Part shown: positions 51,364 through 60,284 of the stretch, piece after piece
Position numbering within the stretch: position 1 is the stretch's first letter
How the letters are laid out: every line of letters begins with the position of its first letter
Assembly (NCBI RefSeq): GCF_002019705.1
Contig: NZ_KV917377.1
Coordinates: 3,631,649 to 3,695,648 of the forward strand
Reading direction: 5' to 3'
Length of the DNA stretch: 64,000 nucleotides
Source: Shouchella patagoniensis
GTDB lineage: Bacteria > Bacillota > Bacilli > Bacillales > Bacillaceae_D
Notes under the pieces: model-generated
Told to the model about the DNA's origin: nothing
The model's database searches: none
Seen by the model: the letters and a program-made list of their open reading frames with translations, nothing else
Position numbers and translations under genes: made by a program

Positions 51364-51380
51364 AGCGCATGTCTTTTTTT
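51349..51380 (+). terminator. terminator after the hxlA operon
   Basis: GACATG (51349-51354) pairs with CATGTC (51368-51373), extended by CGC/GCG with one bulged base, followed by seven T. Confidence 0.8.
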
Positions 51381-51444
51381 ACTCTAATCGATTGTCATGG
51401 TAGCATATTATTAAGATGATCGTTAAGAACAGGGGGCGGCAGAA

Positions 51445-52362
51445 ATGGAGTTTACGTTTAAAGAAAAAGATTCTCATAATCAACATGACTTAACAAGAAA
51501 CTTCACTATCGAAGAATTTATGTATCCGTACATGAAAACAGAATTTGAAGTTTTCGGTATGCACATTCGGCAAGTGAATGGGAACTGGACCTACCCTCTA
51601 CATGCGCATCCAATCTATGAAATGAATTTTTTGATAGAAGGAGAACAGCATTTTACGCTAGGCGATCAACTTTTAGAACAAAGGAAAGGGGATTTAATTT
51701 TAATTAGACCAGGAGAGTCTCATGGGAGTAAAGCCGTTAATCAATTAGGTTTCACGTATGCCTGTATTCATTTTAATATTGATGACAAACTCTTTTTGCC
51801 TTATTTAAATGAAACGGAAAAAACGTTATTCGCAACTGATAGTGAAGTTATGGCTAAATTAATGCCTTATTTAGAGCGAATCATTCAAATGATAAAACAA
51901 GGCGAGCGAGGTCTCACCTATAAATTGCGAATGCAGGCGGCTCTTATTGAAATGTTATCCGTACTCGTTGTGGCGTTAACGGAAACCAAACAACAGCATC
52001 TATCAGGGCGGACAATTGAACTCGCTTATAAGATTGCAAAGAAAATGGAAGATAAGATGGCTAGTTCATTTGAAAACAGGCTATTAAATGAACAGTCATG
52101 GACGATTGAAACAATCGCTAAAGAGTTAAACATAAGCCCATCTTATTGTAATAAATTATTTAAGCAAGTATACCATATGTCCCCAAGAAAATATCTTTCC
52201 TTAAAGAAAATCAACCATGCAAAAGCGCTTTTGCTGGAATCAAGTTTAACGATTGAATACGTCGGCGAACAAGTTGGGTATTATGATTCTGCTCATTTTA
52301 GTAGGCAGTTTAAAAGGTGGACAGGTTTGTCGCCGACTCAATATCGCAAAAATCAACGCTAA
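51445..52362 (+). CDS. AraC-family transcriptional regulator with cupin sensor domain
   Basis: A 305-residue regulator. The N-terminal cupin has YPLHAHPIYEMNFLIEG and LILIRPGESHG. The C-terminal double HTH begins WTIETIAKELNISPSYCNKLFKQ and ends SLTIEYVGEQVGYYDSAHFSRQFKRWTGLSPTQYRKN, the AraC signature. It starts after a GGGGGCGG site. It lies between the hexulose-phosphate operon, which ends in a terminator, and a convergent nucleotidyltransferase gene, so its target is not obvious. Sugar sensing is usual for this class. Confidence 0.88.
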   Translation: MEFTFKEKDSHNQHDLTRNFTIEEFMYPYMKTEFEVFGMHIRQVNGNWTYPLHAHPIYEMNFLIEGEQHFTLGDQLLEQRKGDLILIRPGESHGSKAVNQLGFTYACIHFNIDDKLFLPYLNETEKTLFATDSEVMAKLMPYLERIIQMIKQGERGLTYKLRMQAALIEMLSVLVVALTETKQQHLSGRTIELAYKIAKKMEDKMASSFENRLLNEQSWTIETIAKELNISPSYCNKLFKQVYHMSPRKYLSLKKINHAKALLLESSLTIEYVGEQVGYYDSAHFSRQFKRWTGLSPTQYRKNQR

Positions 52363-53402
52363 CTTGAGTGTATAATAGTAGAGTTTTGTTGCAAGATTGT
52401 TAGAACACCGCTCCACATATTAGGCATTTCTAATAGAGTCGCTTCAGCCCGTGAATATAAGTCAGAACTTGAGAGAATACCAATATCGGAAAGTAGGGCT
52501 TCAAAAGCGTAAAAGCGATCTTGATGCAACGTTGGAGCATCCACGTTCAAAATAATATGACAGCGACAAAAGGTAGCAAGAAGCCAAAAAACACTCTCGC
52601 GATGAAAACCTTGGCTGATTAAAGATTGACTTCCATCAATGGAGATGGGGCGAGCTTGTTTCGTTATATCACTTGAGAAGAAGAATGGCGTTTTTGCTAC
52701 TTGTGTAGTTAAATCAAAGGTCATTGCTAGCTCTTTTAGGTGGTGAGCTACTTTTTCAGCAGACAAGTTCCGACAACCGATCTGGTGCAATAATTGTTCG
52801 TAGATGGGCGATTTGTTGTAGTGCGTGAGCATTTTTCTTACAGCGTAGTAACGAAGGCGGACCGTTGGGTTTTGTAGGGCAGCTGTTAGGTACATATGTG
52901 TGGTAACACCAGTCGGAAAAAGCCAACTCATGACTTGCTCGTGGTAAGGTAGATCCGTAGGAATTTGTTTAAGACCATTTATTGCTTTTTCCTTTGCGTC
53001 GAGACAGCGTTTATAGACCCATTGATACTGAGAAAAGTTTTGTGAAACAAGTTGTTGTAAAGGCTTTAACTTATGGTCTGGGTCTGAAATAATTTCTGTA
53101 TGGTGAAAGCTATAAGCTAAATGGTAGTTACTTAAAATAACTTCTGACGATGAAAAGAGATTAACTGGTAAGTAAGAAACTTCAAGCAAGACATCTTTAT
53201 AAAGGAACTTCCCTAATTTTAATGAGGGAGCTTTCTCAGAAGTAACAACCATAATATCGATATCAGAATATAAGGGTAATTCACTATTGGCTTCTTTTAT
53301 TAAGGAGGAACCACTAAAATAAGCCCCTTTAAACCATATTTCTTTACATGCATATCGGTTAACCCACTCACGAGCAATCTTTAAAGCATCATGAACAATC
53401 AT
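52359..53402 (-). CDS. nucleotidyltransferase-domain protein
   Basis: A 347-residue protein with an N-terminal nucleotidyltransferase fold: GAYFSGSSLIKE (Gly-Ser motif) and LPLYSDIDIMVVTSE (Asp-x-Asp metal pair), with a possible third acid in LLEVSYLP. The rest is helical, with no known motif. It resembles uncharacterised Bacillus proteins distantly like aminoglycoside or streptomycin adenylyltransferases, but the substrate is unknown. The start at 53402 has GGAGGGGAG on the minus strand. It is convergent with the AraC gene, overlapping its stop by four bases. Confidence 0.78.
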   Translation of the reverse strand: MIVHDALKIAREWVNRYACKEIWFKGAYFSGSSLIKEANSELPLYSDIDIMVVTSEKAPSLKLGKFLYKDVLLEVSYLPVNLFSSSEVILSNYHLAYSFHHTEIISDPDHKLKPLQQLVSQNFSQYQWVYKRCLDAKEKAINGLKQIPTDLPYHEQVMSWLFPTGVTTHMYLTAALQNPTVRLRYYAVRKMLTHYNKSPIYEQLLHQIGCRNLSAEKVAHHLKELAMTFDLTTQVAKTPFFFSSDITKQARPISIDGSQSLISQGFHRESVFWLLATFCRCHIILNVDAPTLHQDRFYAFEALLSDIGILSSSDLYSRAEATLLEMPNMWSGVLTILQQNSTIIHSS

Positions 53403-53644
53403 TTGCTCCCCTCCTTCTTCAGAAGTTCTTGTTTTGTTACAAAATTCCTTCTTCTGTTAGTTGAATCATGCTTTGGATAAATAGTGTCTCTGTTCGTACA
53501 TGGAATGCAGAAAAATTGATTTGTAAAATAAGTTTATGAATATAAATAGATTGAGAGCATCTAGTCTTCAATATTGGGCTGAAAAGTTGTTTCTAAAAAA
53601 ATTAGGGTTCTATAGGACCTGGAAAATGGAGGGGGTAAAAAGCG

Positions 53645-54604
53645 ATGCCTCTACTCGATATGTCAATACCTCAGCTAAATAACTATAGGGGAAGAAATCC
53701 AAGACCAAAAGACTTTGATCAATATTGGGAGAATGCACTGCAGGAGCTAGACCAAATTGACCCAGAGGTGACTTTTGAGAAAGCAGATTTTCAAACGAGT
53801 TATGCGGAATGCCAGCATTTATATTTTAATAGTGTAAATGGAGCAAGAATTTATGCGAAATACGTAAGTCCTATCCAACCAAAAGCAACTGGACAGGCAA
53901 TCCTCTTGTTTCACGGCTATGGAGGACAGTCGCACGAATGGACAGAAATGTTAAAATTTGCAGCGGCGGGAGCAAGTGTGTTTTTCTTAGATGTTCGAGG
54001 GCAAGCTGGTCGATCAGAAGATCCCGGTGGTGTTAAAGGAAATACATTACGCGGACATATCATTCGAGGCATTGAAAGTGGCAGCTCTGCTCTTTTTTAT
54101 CGGAGCGTCTTTCTTGATACTGTGCAGCTTGCGCGAGTCGCACAGTCTTTTCCAGATATTGACCCAACTCGCATTTTGACAAGTGGTTGGTCTCAAGGAG
54201 GAGCCTTGGCACTTGTCTGCGCTGCTCTTGTACCCGAAATCGAGAAAGTAGCTACAGTTTATCCTTTTTTAAGTGACTATCAGCGAGTTTGGGAAATGGA
54301 CTGCGTAAATGATGCGTATAAGGAATTAAAGGAGTATTTTCGGATTTACGATCCACAGCATCAACAAGAAGCTCATTTCTTTCAAACCCTTGGTTATATC
54401 GACATTCAACATTTAAGCAATAGGATTAAGGCAAAAGTAATGATGGGGACAGGTTTAATGGATTCGTCGTGTCCCCCATCTACTCAATTCACAATCTATA
54501 ACAAGTTAACTTGTGATAAGCGAATGAAAATCTTTCCTGACTTTGGTCATGAGGTATTACCTGGAATGAAGGATCATATCTATCAATTTCTTTTCTGTGA
54601 ATAA
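53645..54604 (+). CDS. CE7-family acetylxylan esterase / cephalosporin-C deacetylase
   Basis: A 319-residue alpha/beta hydrolase without signal peptide. It begins MPLLDMSIPQLNNYRGRNPRP, typical for CE7. Motifs are the oxyanion-hole FHGYGGQSHEW, DVRGQAGRSED, the nucleophile GWSQGG (Ser183), the acid in GTGLMDSSCPPST and the base in DFGHEV. The family removes acetyl groups from short xylo-oligosaccharides and other small esters in the cytoplasm. GGAGGG precedes ATG 53645. It is alone, with a terminator. It may serve plant-biomass use together with the sugar operons nearby. Confidence 0.93.
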   Translation: MPLLDMSIPQLNNYRGRNPRPKDFDQYWENALQELDQIDPEVTFEKADFQTSYAECQHLYFNSVNGARIYAKYVSPIQPKATGQAILLFHGYGGQSHEWTEMLKFAAAGASVFFLDVRGQAGRSEDPGGVKGNTLRGHIIRGIESGSSALFYRSVFLDTVQLARVAQSFPDIDPTRILTSGWSQGGALALVCAALVPEIEKVATVYPFLSDYQRVWEMDCVNDAYKELKEYFRIYDPQHQQEAHFFQTLGYIDIQHLSNRIKAKVMMGTGLMDSSCPPSTQFTIYNKLTCDKRMKIFPDFGHEVLPGMKDHIYQFLFCE

Positions 54605-54614
54605 TGAAGTAATA

Positions 54615-54649
54615 AGAGTTCTGGCATAAGGTGCCAGAGCTCTTTTTTA
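54615..54649 (+). terminator. rho-independent terminator after the CE7 esterase
   Basis: AGAGTTCTGGCA (54615-54626) pairs with TGCCAGAGCTCT (54632-54643) with one G-T-type mismatch, followed by TTTTTTAT. Confidence 0.85.
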
Positions 54650-54741
54650 TAGAAAAGAATAATCGTCTTCCTATTGTTATTTATCTGATAAAATAGATGT
54701 GAATGTAAGTGGAAGGCTCACTTAGATTGGAGGATGAGTAA

Positions 54742-55260
54742 ATGGAGATACGTCAGCTAAGGGATTCTGATTATAAACAGGTTCGCGCAATTATGAATGA
54801 CTGGTGGGGCGGGCGCCAGATGGCAGATATGCTGCCGAAATTGTTTTTTACACATTTTTCATCTACTAGTTTGATTGTAGAGCAGAATAATAAACTAATT
54901 GGATTCTTAATTGGATTTTATTCTCAAACGAAAGCGAACGAAGCCTATATTCATTTTGTGGGTGTTGCTCCTCATTATCGAAAGCAACAGCTTGGAAAAA
55001 AGATGTATACGCATTTTTTTAATCAAGCCATAGAAGATGGGATAAACACCGTAACGTGTATAACGTCACCAGTTAATCGTACATCTATTGAATATCATAA
55101 GAAAATGGGGTTTGAACTAGTAAACGGAGATAAGGAAATTGATGGTGTAACCGTACATAAAGATTATGACGGAGTAGGTAAAGATCGGGTGCTCTTTCTA
55201 AAGAGACTTGATAAAAAAGAAGAATATAGGAATAAGCAGCAAAAAGATAAGGAGGAATAG
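54742..55260 (+). CDS. GNAT acetyltransferase
   Basis: A 172-residue GNAT protein with EIRQLRDSDYKQV at the start, the acetyl-CoA loop VGVAPHYRKQQLGKKMYTHF (Q/R-x-x-G-x-G/K) and NRTSIEYHKKMGFELV. It starts at ATG 54742 behind TTGGAGGATG. It begins a run of small genes (another GNAT, Nudix, GNAT) with small gaps. The C-terminal tail is very Lys/Glu-rich (KKEEYRNKQQKDKEE). Substrate unknown; amine or antibiotic acetylation are common roles. Confidence 0.85.
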   Translation: MEIRQLRDSDYKQVRAIMNDWWGGRQMADMLPKLFFTHFSSTSLIVEQNNKLIGFLIGFYSQTKANEAYIHFVGVAPHYRKQQLGKKMYTHFFNQAIEDGINTVTCITSPVNRTSIEYHKKMGFELVNGDKEIDGVTVHKDYDGVGKDRVLFLKRLDKKEEYRNKQQKDKEE

Positions 55261-55262
55261 GC

Positions 55263-55658
55263 GTGATTGTTTATAAAAAGGATCAAACAATTTCAGCAAA
55301 GCAGTTAGGTCTTTTATTTAAGAGATCGGGGATTAATCGTCCTTATGAAGATACGGTTCGTTTAGAAAAAATGATTCAAACAGCTCCTTTGCTTATTACA
55401 GCATGGGAAGAGAAAGAGCTTATTGGGGTCGCGCGTTCACTTACAGATTTTGTATACTGTTGTTACTTGTCAGATTTGGCTGTTGATAAGAAATATCAAA
55501 AAGACGGCGTTGGTAAAGAGTTAATCAGACAAACTCAGGAAGTAATAGGGGAGGCTTGCAGCCTTATTTTGTTATCTGCACCTGAAGCAATGGAGTATTA
55601 TCCAAAAATCGGATTCGACCATGCCGATCATTGTTTTTTGATAAAACGGAAGTGGTAA
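55263..55658 (+). CDS. short GNAT acetyltransferase
   Basis: A 131-residue minimal GNAT. The core has WEEKELIGVARSLTDF, CYLSDLAVDKKYQKDGVGKELIRQ (acetyl-CoA loop) and LLSAPEAMEYYPKIGFDHAD. GTG 55263 follows two bases after the preceding stop, with AAGGAGGAA. This is the family of small GNATs with a C-terminal YPKIGF motif. It is coupled to the previous gene and followed by the Nudix gene six bases later. Substrate unknown. Confidence 0.85.
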   Translation: MIVYKKDQTISAKQLGLLFKRSGINRPYEDTVRLEKMIQTAPLLITAWEEKELIGVARSLTDFVYCCYLSDLAVDKKYQKDGVGKELIRQTQEVIGEACSLILLSAPEAMEYYPKIGFDHADHCFLIKRKW

Positions 55659-55663
55659 TACGA

Positions 55664-56074
55664 ATGAAAAAGTGGTATGGAGCTTCAGCCATTTGTATTA
55701 ATCCTCAAGGACAATTGTTAATGGTTTTGCAAGGCAAACCTGCTGAAGTGAAAACGTGGTCTGTCCCTTCAGGTGAGAGGGAAGAAGGAGAGACATTCGA
55801 ATCATGCTGTGAACGTGAAACGAAAGAAGAGACTGGTTGTATTGTAAAGGCAAAGCAGTTAGTGACGATAAAAAAACAGGTGTATCCAGAATTGGAAATA
55901 GAAGCAGAAGTTCGTTATTTCATAGTAGAGCTAATAGACGGTACAATTAAAGTGAATGACCCTGATCAATTAATTATCGAAGCAAAGTGGCAACCAAAGG
56001 CAGTGTTGGAGGAATTGCAACTGTCATACCCAGAGGATTTAATTATGCTAAAAGAGTGTTTAGAGAAAATGTAA
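55664..56074 (+). CDS. Nudix hydrolase
   Basis: A 136-residue Nudix protein. The Nudix box reads GEREEGETFESCCERETKEETG (about 37-58), matching G-x5-E-x7-R-E-x2-E-E-x-G. It hydrolyses a nucleoside diphosphate linked to another group; which one cannot be told. ATG 55664 is the start, because the longer frame from 55631 overlaps the GNAT gene out of phase; the ribosome site is weak, so coupling with the upstream gene is likely. Confidence 0.85.
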   Translation: MKKWYGASAICINPQGQLLMVLQGKPAEVKTWSVPSGEREEGETFESCCERETKEETGCIVKAKQLVTIKKQVYPELEIEAEVRYFIVELIDGTIKVNDPDQLIIEAKWQPKAVLEELQLSYPEDLIMLKECLEKM

Positions 56075-56245
56075 TTGTTTCAGGTGAACTAGTACGCCTT
56101 TATGGAGTCAACATTAACCGATTTATAGTACTTAGTGACGATATGAGGTATTGTTTTAGTAAACCAGAGGCTCTATCTGAAAAGTTTTTTCTTCTTTCAG
56201 AGAATGTTCTTTTTTAGTAGAATTAGCACTGGAAAGGGGTGGGCA

Positions 56246-56935
56246 ATGAGAAATAATAACACATTTCATATTCGTCTGCTTGAATTACAAGAATTAGCCT
56301 CCATTATGAAAGTTCAGGAACAAACGTATAGTCAATTGAGGGATAAGGTACGACTATCAACATTGGATCAACAAGAAGTGATTCATATTTTGGCGGGTGC
56401 AGGTTGGTTTGCAGGTGCATTTTTGGATACAAAGCTCGTTGCATTTCGAGCCTTTCTTATCCCGCAACTAGATGATATAGATCACTTAGGTAAGGATATA
56501 GGGTTAACAACAAAGGAACAGACAAGCGTGATTTATCAGGAAATTACAGTTGTCTTACCAGAATATCGAGGCCATGGTTTACAGCGTAAGCTAGGTGAGT
56601 GGTTAATGGACATGCTTATAAGGAGTAAGGACTCTTACCGCTTTATATGTTCGACTGTTGCTCCTTTTAATATTCCAAGTCTAAAAGATAAGTTTGCTCA
56701 GGGGATGCATATTGCGACATTAAAAGAGAAGTATGAAGGAAAACTTCGATATGTCTTTTTAAAAGATTTACAGCAACCTTTACACCCATCCTATGACAAG
56801 TGGATAGTAATGGCTGATATAAACGCTCAGCAAGATGCATTAAAACAAGGAAAGGTTGGACATGAACTGGTAAAACAGGGTGAAGAATATGGCATCTGGT
56901 ATGGGAAATATAATAGAAGTATAAAGGGTGACTAA
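56246..56935 (+). CDS. GNAT-like acetyltransferase, 229 residues
   Basis: A 229-residue protein with a GNAT core: GAGWFAGAFLDTKLVAFRAFLIP, YQEITVVLPEYRGHGLQRKLGEWLMDML (acetyl-CoA loop R-G-H-G-L) and ICSTVAPFNIPSLKDKFAQGM. The C-terminus (about 170-229) is an extra domain. ATG 56246 has GGAAAGGGG upstream; a longer frame from 56204 is possible but lacks a ribosome site. It overlaps the start of the hydrolase fragment by one base. Substrate unknown. Confidence 0.8.
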   Translation: MRNNNTFHIRLLELQELASIMKVQEQTYSQLRDKVRLSTLDQQEVIHILAGAGWFAGAFLDTKLVAFRAFLIPQLDDIDHLGKDIGLTTKEQTSVIYQEITVVLPEYRGHGLQRKLGEWLMDMLIRSKDSYRFICSTVAPFNIPSLKDKFAQGMHIATLKEKYEGKLRYVFLKDLQQPLHPSYDKWIVMADINAQQDALKQGKVGHELVKQGEEYGIWYGKYNRSIKGD

Positions 56936-57270
56936 TGAAGAAACTAGGAAATAGAATTAGTGAGCACCATGACCTCGCACAGGCGGCAAATCCTCTTACT
57001 TATATTACAGAAGATGCACCACCTTTTCTTATTTTGCACGGAGACCAAGACAAAGTTGTCCCCAAAAGCCAGAGTGAACTCTTGTACAATGCCTTAAGAG
57101 AAAGAGGGAATGAGGCGCAATTACATATCATTGAAGGCGCAGGTCACGCAACGCTTGAGTTTTATCAACCGGAAGTGAAGCGCATCATAAATGACTTTTT
57201 TGACGAGAATTTGAATAAAACTGCAAAGGGAAAGAAAGGCAGTATGATCTGCCTTTCTTTTTTATTTTGA
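56935..57270 (+). pseudogene. C-terminal fragment of an alpha/beta hydrolase (esterase)
   Basis: The 111-residue frame contains only the end of an esterase fold: NPLTYITEDAPPFLILHGDQDKVVPKSQSE with the catalytic Asp, and HIIEGAGHATLEFY with the catalytic His. The nucleophile half is missing, so it cannot be active. The last dozen residues (KGSMICLSFLF) are read through a terminator hairpin, and the original gene probably ended earlier. It starts TGACTAATGA after the GNAT gene. It is either a remnant or the result of a deletion that joined it to the GNAT gene. Confidence 0.75.
57231..57268 (+). terminator. terminator inside the 3' end of the hydrolase fragment
   Basis: AAAGAAAGGCAG (57231-57242) is complementary to CTGCCTTTCTTT (57249-57260), followed by TTTATTTT. 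It overlaps the open frame of the fragment. Confidence 0.85.
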
Positions 57271-57359
57271 TGAGTCTAAGGAGTGGAGTAATGTTGGATA
57301 TAAATGGAATCATAAATGTAAAACAAAATGATGTACAAGCATTGACCGTGAAGTTGGGA

Positions 57360-57398
57360 TGAAAGCGCATTCTTTTTGAATTTGAGCGATGCTACAAT
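57360..57398 (+). promoter_or_regulatory. candidate promoter with cre for the galactitol-type PTS operon
   Basis: TGAAAGCGCATTCT (57360-57373) matches 12 of 14 cre positions. TTCTTT (57370-57375) and TACAAT (57393-57398) are 17 bases apart. The poor -35 fits an activator-dependent promoter. AAAGGAGGG and a TTG start follow. Confidence 0.45.
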
Positions 57399-57421
57399 AA
57401 ATATAGAAAGGAGGGATTGCA

Positions 57422-59488
57422 TTGGCACTGAATGATCGGAGCCAAAAAATACTCAATGAAATAGCGAGTAACCGCCAGATTACAAGTGGGACAATTGAAA
57501 AGAAATACAATTTGACCCGCAGGCAATTAGGATATACCATTCAAAAAATTAATGAATGGCTCCAATCAGAAGATATAGCCGAAATTGAGCGGACGAGGCA
57601 AGGTCGTTTCATTGTTGATCAATCTGTTTTTTCAAAACTATCAAGAGAAGAAGTTCCAGCTCAAAAGAGTGTTCAAGGTTTCTTAACCGAAGAACAACGA
57701 GTGCACGTTATCTTGTTTATGCTGCTCACGAGCAAGGAAGAGTTATCTCTGCTACATTTTCATTCCGAGTTAGGCTATAGCAAAAATACGGTATTAAGTG
57801 ATTTAAAACAGGTGCAAGCTTTTGTGAGTACGTTTGAGTTAATAGTACGTTATTCAAGACGGTCAGGGTATTTGCTCGAAGGAAAAGAGTTGCAAATCCG
57901 CAAGTTATTAATTCATTTAGTCGAATCAGCTCTTCAAATGCATGAGGGGAAGTCACATATTGAAAAAGTGACAGTAGTTGATGCAAGCGAAGTGAGTGAT
58001 TTTCAGAAGCGAATTGAAAGAGTGGAACAGAAGCTTGGGATTCAGTTTACCGATGAGAAGCTAGTTGCAATGCCCTATATCTTCATGCTGATTTTGAAAC
58101 GAATTGAAAGAGGCTATGTGCTTGATCCGTTTTCAATTGAGTATGAAGAGTTATCCGATACGAAAGAGTATCAGGCAACAGAGTATATTTTTCATGAGAT
58201 GGTTGAAGTCCCTAAACAGGAGCGGTTATTTGTTGCACTTCACCTATTAGCGGCAAACGTCCACTGGTCTGAATTAATGTCTGAAGATGAAGCTCTGCCT
58301 GACTTAATACCAGCTTTATCTACGATGCTTCAACTATTTGAGAGAAGCGCATGTATTTATTTACAGGAACGAGAGCTGTTGCTAAAAAAACTTGTTCAGC
58401 ATACAAAACCTGCTTATTATCGTATCAAATATCAATTAACAGAAATCGAAACGGTGGAGAATCCTTTTAGCACTGAATATCGAGAATTGCATCATTTAGT
58501 AAAAAGAAGTCTTGGACCACTTGAAAAACTGTTTGGTAAAGAAATTCCGGAATCTGAAATGATGTATTTGACGATGTTAATTGGCTCATGGATGACAAGA
58601 CAAGGTGAGAGTCTTGACAAGAAAATAAAAGCAATCGTTGTTTGTCCACAGGGTGTGTCAGTTTCACGGTTAATGCTTAAAGAATTAACAGAGATATTTC
58701 CGGAATTTATCTTTTTGGATTCCCTATCTGTAAGGCATTTTCAATCCTATGAACTCTCGTATGATTTAGTTTTTTCACAAACGCCGTTGGAAACATCGAA
58801 ATTACTTTATATTACAAAGGCGTTCTTAGGAAAAGAAGAAAAATATCGCTTAAAGCAACAAGTAATGCAAGATGTGCATGGTTATAAACCGACTGAAATT
58901 AATCTAGACCATGTACTTGATATGATTAAAGGTCATGCAGATATTGTAAATGAAGAGGCATTGCGTACAGAGCTTTATCAATATTTTTTTCCAGAATCAG
59001 ATAATAACAAGGGCGGTCACGATTGTGAACAAGGACGCAGTTTAAATTCGTTTATTTATCCCGAAGTAATTACTCAAATCAAATCAGCGCAATCGTGGGA
59101 AGCTGCTCTCTCAATAGCGGCCAAGCCACTTGTTGAACAAGGAATGATAGAAGAACGATATATTGAAGCCCTTGTAGCTAATAAAGAACGTGATCCTTAT
59201 ATCATTATTGGTCCTCACCTGGCAATTCCTCACGCCGCGCCAGAAGAAGGAGTTATCCAGTCTGGAATAAGTTTGCTCCAGTTAGAGGAGCCGGTACAAT
59301 TCTCTGAAGAAGAATATGTCCAGTTAATTTTTGTCATAGCCGCAAAAGACAAGCATCAGCATTTCCGGGCGTTGAGGCAATTGATTAAATTGGCCGGATC
59401 AAAGAATGACCGAATCAAACTTCAACACGCACAATCAGATAAAGAGATTATGGAAATAATTGATCTCTATTCAGTGGATGAGGAGTAA
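57422..59488 (+). CDS. PRD-containing transcriptional activator (MtlR/LicR type) of a PTS operon
   Basis: A 688-residue regulator. N-terminal HTH domains (about 10-65 and 85-130), two PRD domains with His sites (about 170-390), an EIIB-like domain with Cys408 in VVCPQGVSVSRLM, and a C-terminal EIIA domain with His604 in GPHLAIPHAAPEEG. PTS phosphorylation at these sites tunes activity with sugar supply. TTG 57422 is behind AAAGGAGGG. It lies 20 bases before the PTS EIIA gene, so the operon codes its own activator. The substrate is inferred as galactitol from the neighbouring enzymes. Confidence 0.92.
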   Translation: MALNDRSQKILNEIASNRQITSGTIEKKYNLTRRQLGYTIQKINEWLQSEDIAEIERTRQGRFIVDQSVFSKLSREEVPAQKSVQGFLTEEQRVHVILFMLLTSKEELSLLHFHSELGYSKNTVLSDLKQVQAFVSTFELIVRYSRRSGYLLEGKELQIRKLLIHLVESALQMHEGKSHIEKVTVVDASEVSDFQKRIERVEQKLGIQFTDEKLVAMPYIFMLILKRIERGYVLDPFSIEYEELSDTKEYQATEYIFHEMVEVPKQERLFVALHLLAANVHWSELMSEDEALPDLIPALSTMLQLFERSACIYLQERELLLKKLVQHTKPAYYRIKYQLTEIETVENPFSTEYRELHHLVKRSLGPLEKLFGKEIPESEMMYLTMLIGSWMTRQGESLDKKIKAIVVCPQGVSVSRLMLKELTEIFPEFIFLDSLSVRHFQSYELSYDLVFSQTPLETSKLLYITKAFLGKEEKYRLKQQVMQDVHGYKPTEINLDHVLDMIKGHADIVNEEALRTELYQYFFPESDNNKGGHDCEQGRSLNSFIYPEVITQIKSAQSWEAALSIAAKPLVEQGMIEERYIEALVANKERDPYIIIGPHLAIPHAAPEEGVIQSGISLLQLEEPVQFSEEEYVQLIFVIAAKDKHQHFRALRQLIKLAGSKNDRIKLQHAQSDKEIMEIIDLYSVDEE

Positions 59489-59508
59489 AGAAAGAGACGA
59501 GGTGAACC

Positions 59509-59985
59509 ATGCGATTAAATGAATCGACAATACTACTTAATGTAGAAGCGGGCACAAAGGAAGAAGTCCTACGAGTAATGGGGAATAATTTAATTTCTTT
59601 AGGACTGGTAAAAGATAGCTTTGTACCAGCGGTAACTGCAAGAGAAAAGGAATATCCAACTGGTTTACCAACGGCGGGGGTAGCTGTAGCAATTCCTCAT
59701 ACAGATGTTGAACATGTACTGAAAAAAACAATTAGTATTGCCACATTAAAAGAACCCGTAACGTTTGGTGTGATGGGTGGGGACAGTTCAGAGAGCGTAA
59801 AAGTTAAAGTGGTATTTATGTTAGCAATGGAAGAAGCCCATTCTCAGCTCTCACTACTACAACAATTAATGCAGTTATTTCAAGATGAGAAGAAGTTAAT
59901 GACCATTGTCAATGCAACGAAAACAGAAGAAGTAACAGAACTTTTATATAATAATTTAGGATTAAACACTCAAGGAGGAGATTGA
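59509..59985 (+). CDS. gatA: PTS EIIA component, galactitol type
   Basis: A 158-residue EIIA with the phosphoryl His in VAVAIPHTDVEH (His64) and LKEPVTFGVMG, the pattern of the Gat/Fru EIIA fold. It takes phosphate from HPr and hands it to the EIIB encoded just downstream. It starts at ATG 59509 behind ACGAGGTG and ends three bases before the EIIB start. GatC-type EIIC next in line sets the family as galactitol. Confidence 0.92.
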   Translation: MRLNESTILLNVEAGTKEEVLRVMGNNLISLGLVKDSFVPAVTAREKEYPTGLPTAGVAVAIPHTDVEHVLKKTISIATLKEPVTFGVMGGDSSESVKVKVVFMLAMEEAHSQLSLLQQLMQLFQDEKKLMTIVNATKTEEVTELLYNNLGLNTQGGD

Positions 59986-59987
59986 TC

Positions 59988-60272
59988 ATGAAAAAGAAAA
60001 AGGTATTAGTCGCGTGTGGAGCTGGAATTGCAACATCAACAGTGGTAAACAATGCAATTGAAGAAATGGCAAAAGAGAATGGGTTGAAAGTAGATTTGGT
60101 TCAAATCAAAATCTCTGAAGTAGGAGCTCATCGTGATACAGCAGATCTTCTTGTTACAACGGCAATGACAAAAAACGAGTATCCATTCCCTGTTATTAAT
60201 GCACGTTCATTTCTAACGGGTATTGGAACAGGTCAAACAAAAAAAGAGATTCTAGAAGCACTCAAAGCGTAA
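59988..60272 (+). CDS. gatB: PTS EIIB component, galactitol type
   Basis: A 94-residue EIIB beginning MKKKKVLVACGAGIATST, with the phosphoryl Cys10 in the P-loop. It passes phosphate to the sugar at EIIC. ATG 59988 behind AAGGAGGA is the start, and TTG 59982 is rejected because it lies in the spacer. The length fits GatB. A hairpin of 12 base pairs without a T-run separates it from the EIIC gene. Confidence 0.93.
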   Translation: MKKKKVLVACGAGIATSTVVNNAIEEMAKENGLKVDLVQIKISEVGAHRDTADLLVTTAMTKNEYPFPVINARSFLTGIGTGQTKKEILEALKA

Positions 60273-60284
60273 AAAAGAATGGTA

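Noticed and set aside
57291-57362. Short 23-codon frame before the PRD regulator
   Set aside because: It lies over the cre site region, is short and unlike known leader peptides; chance is likely.
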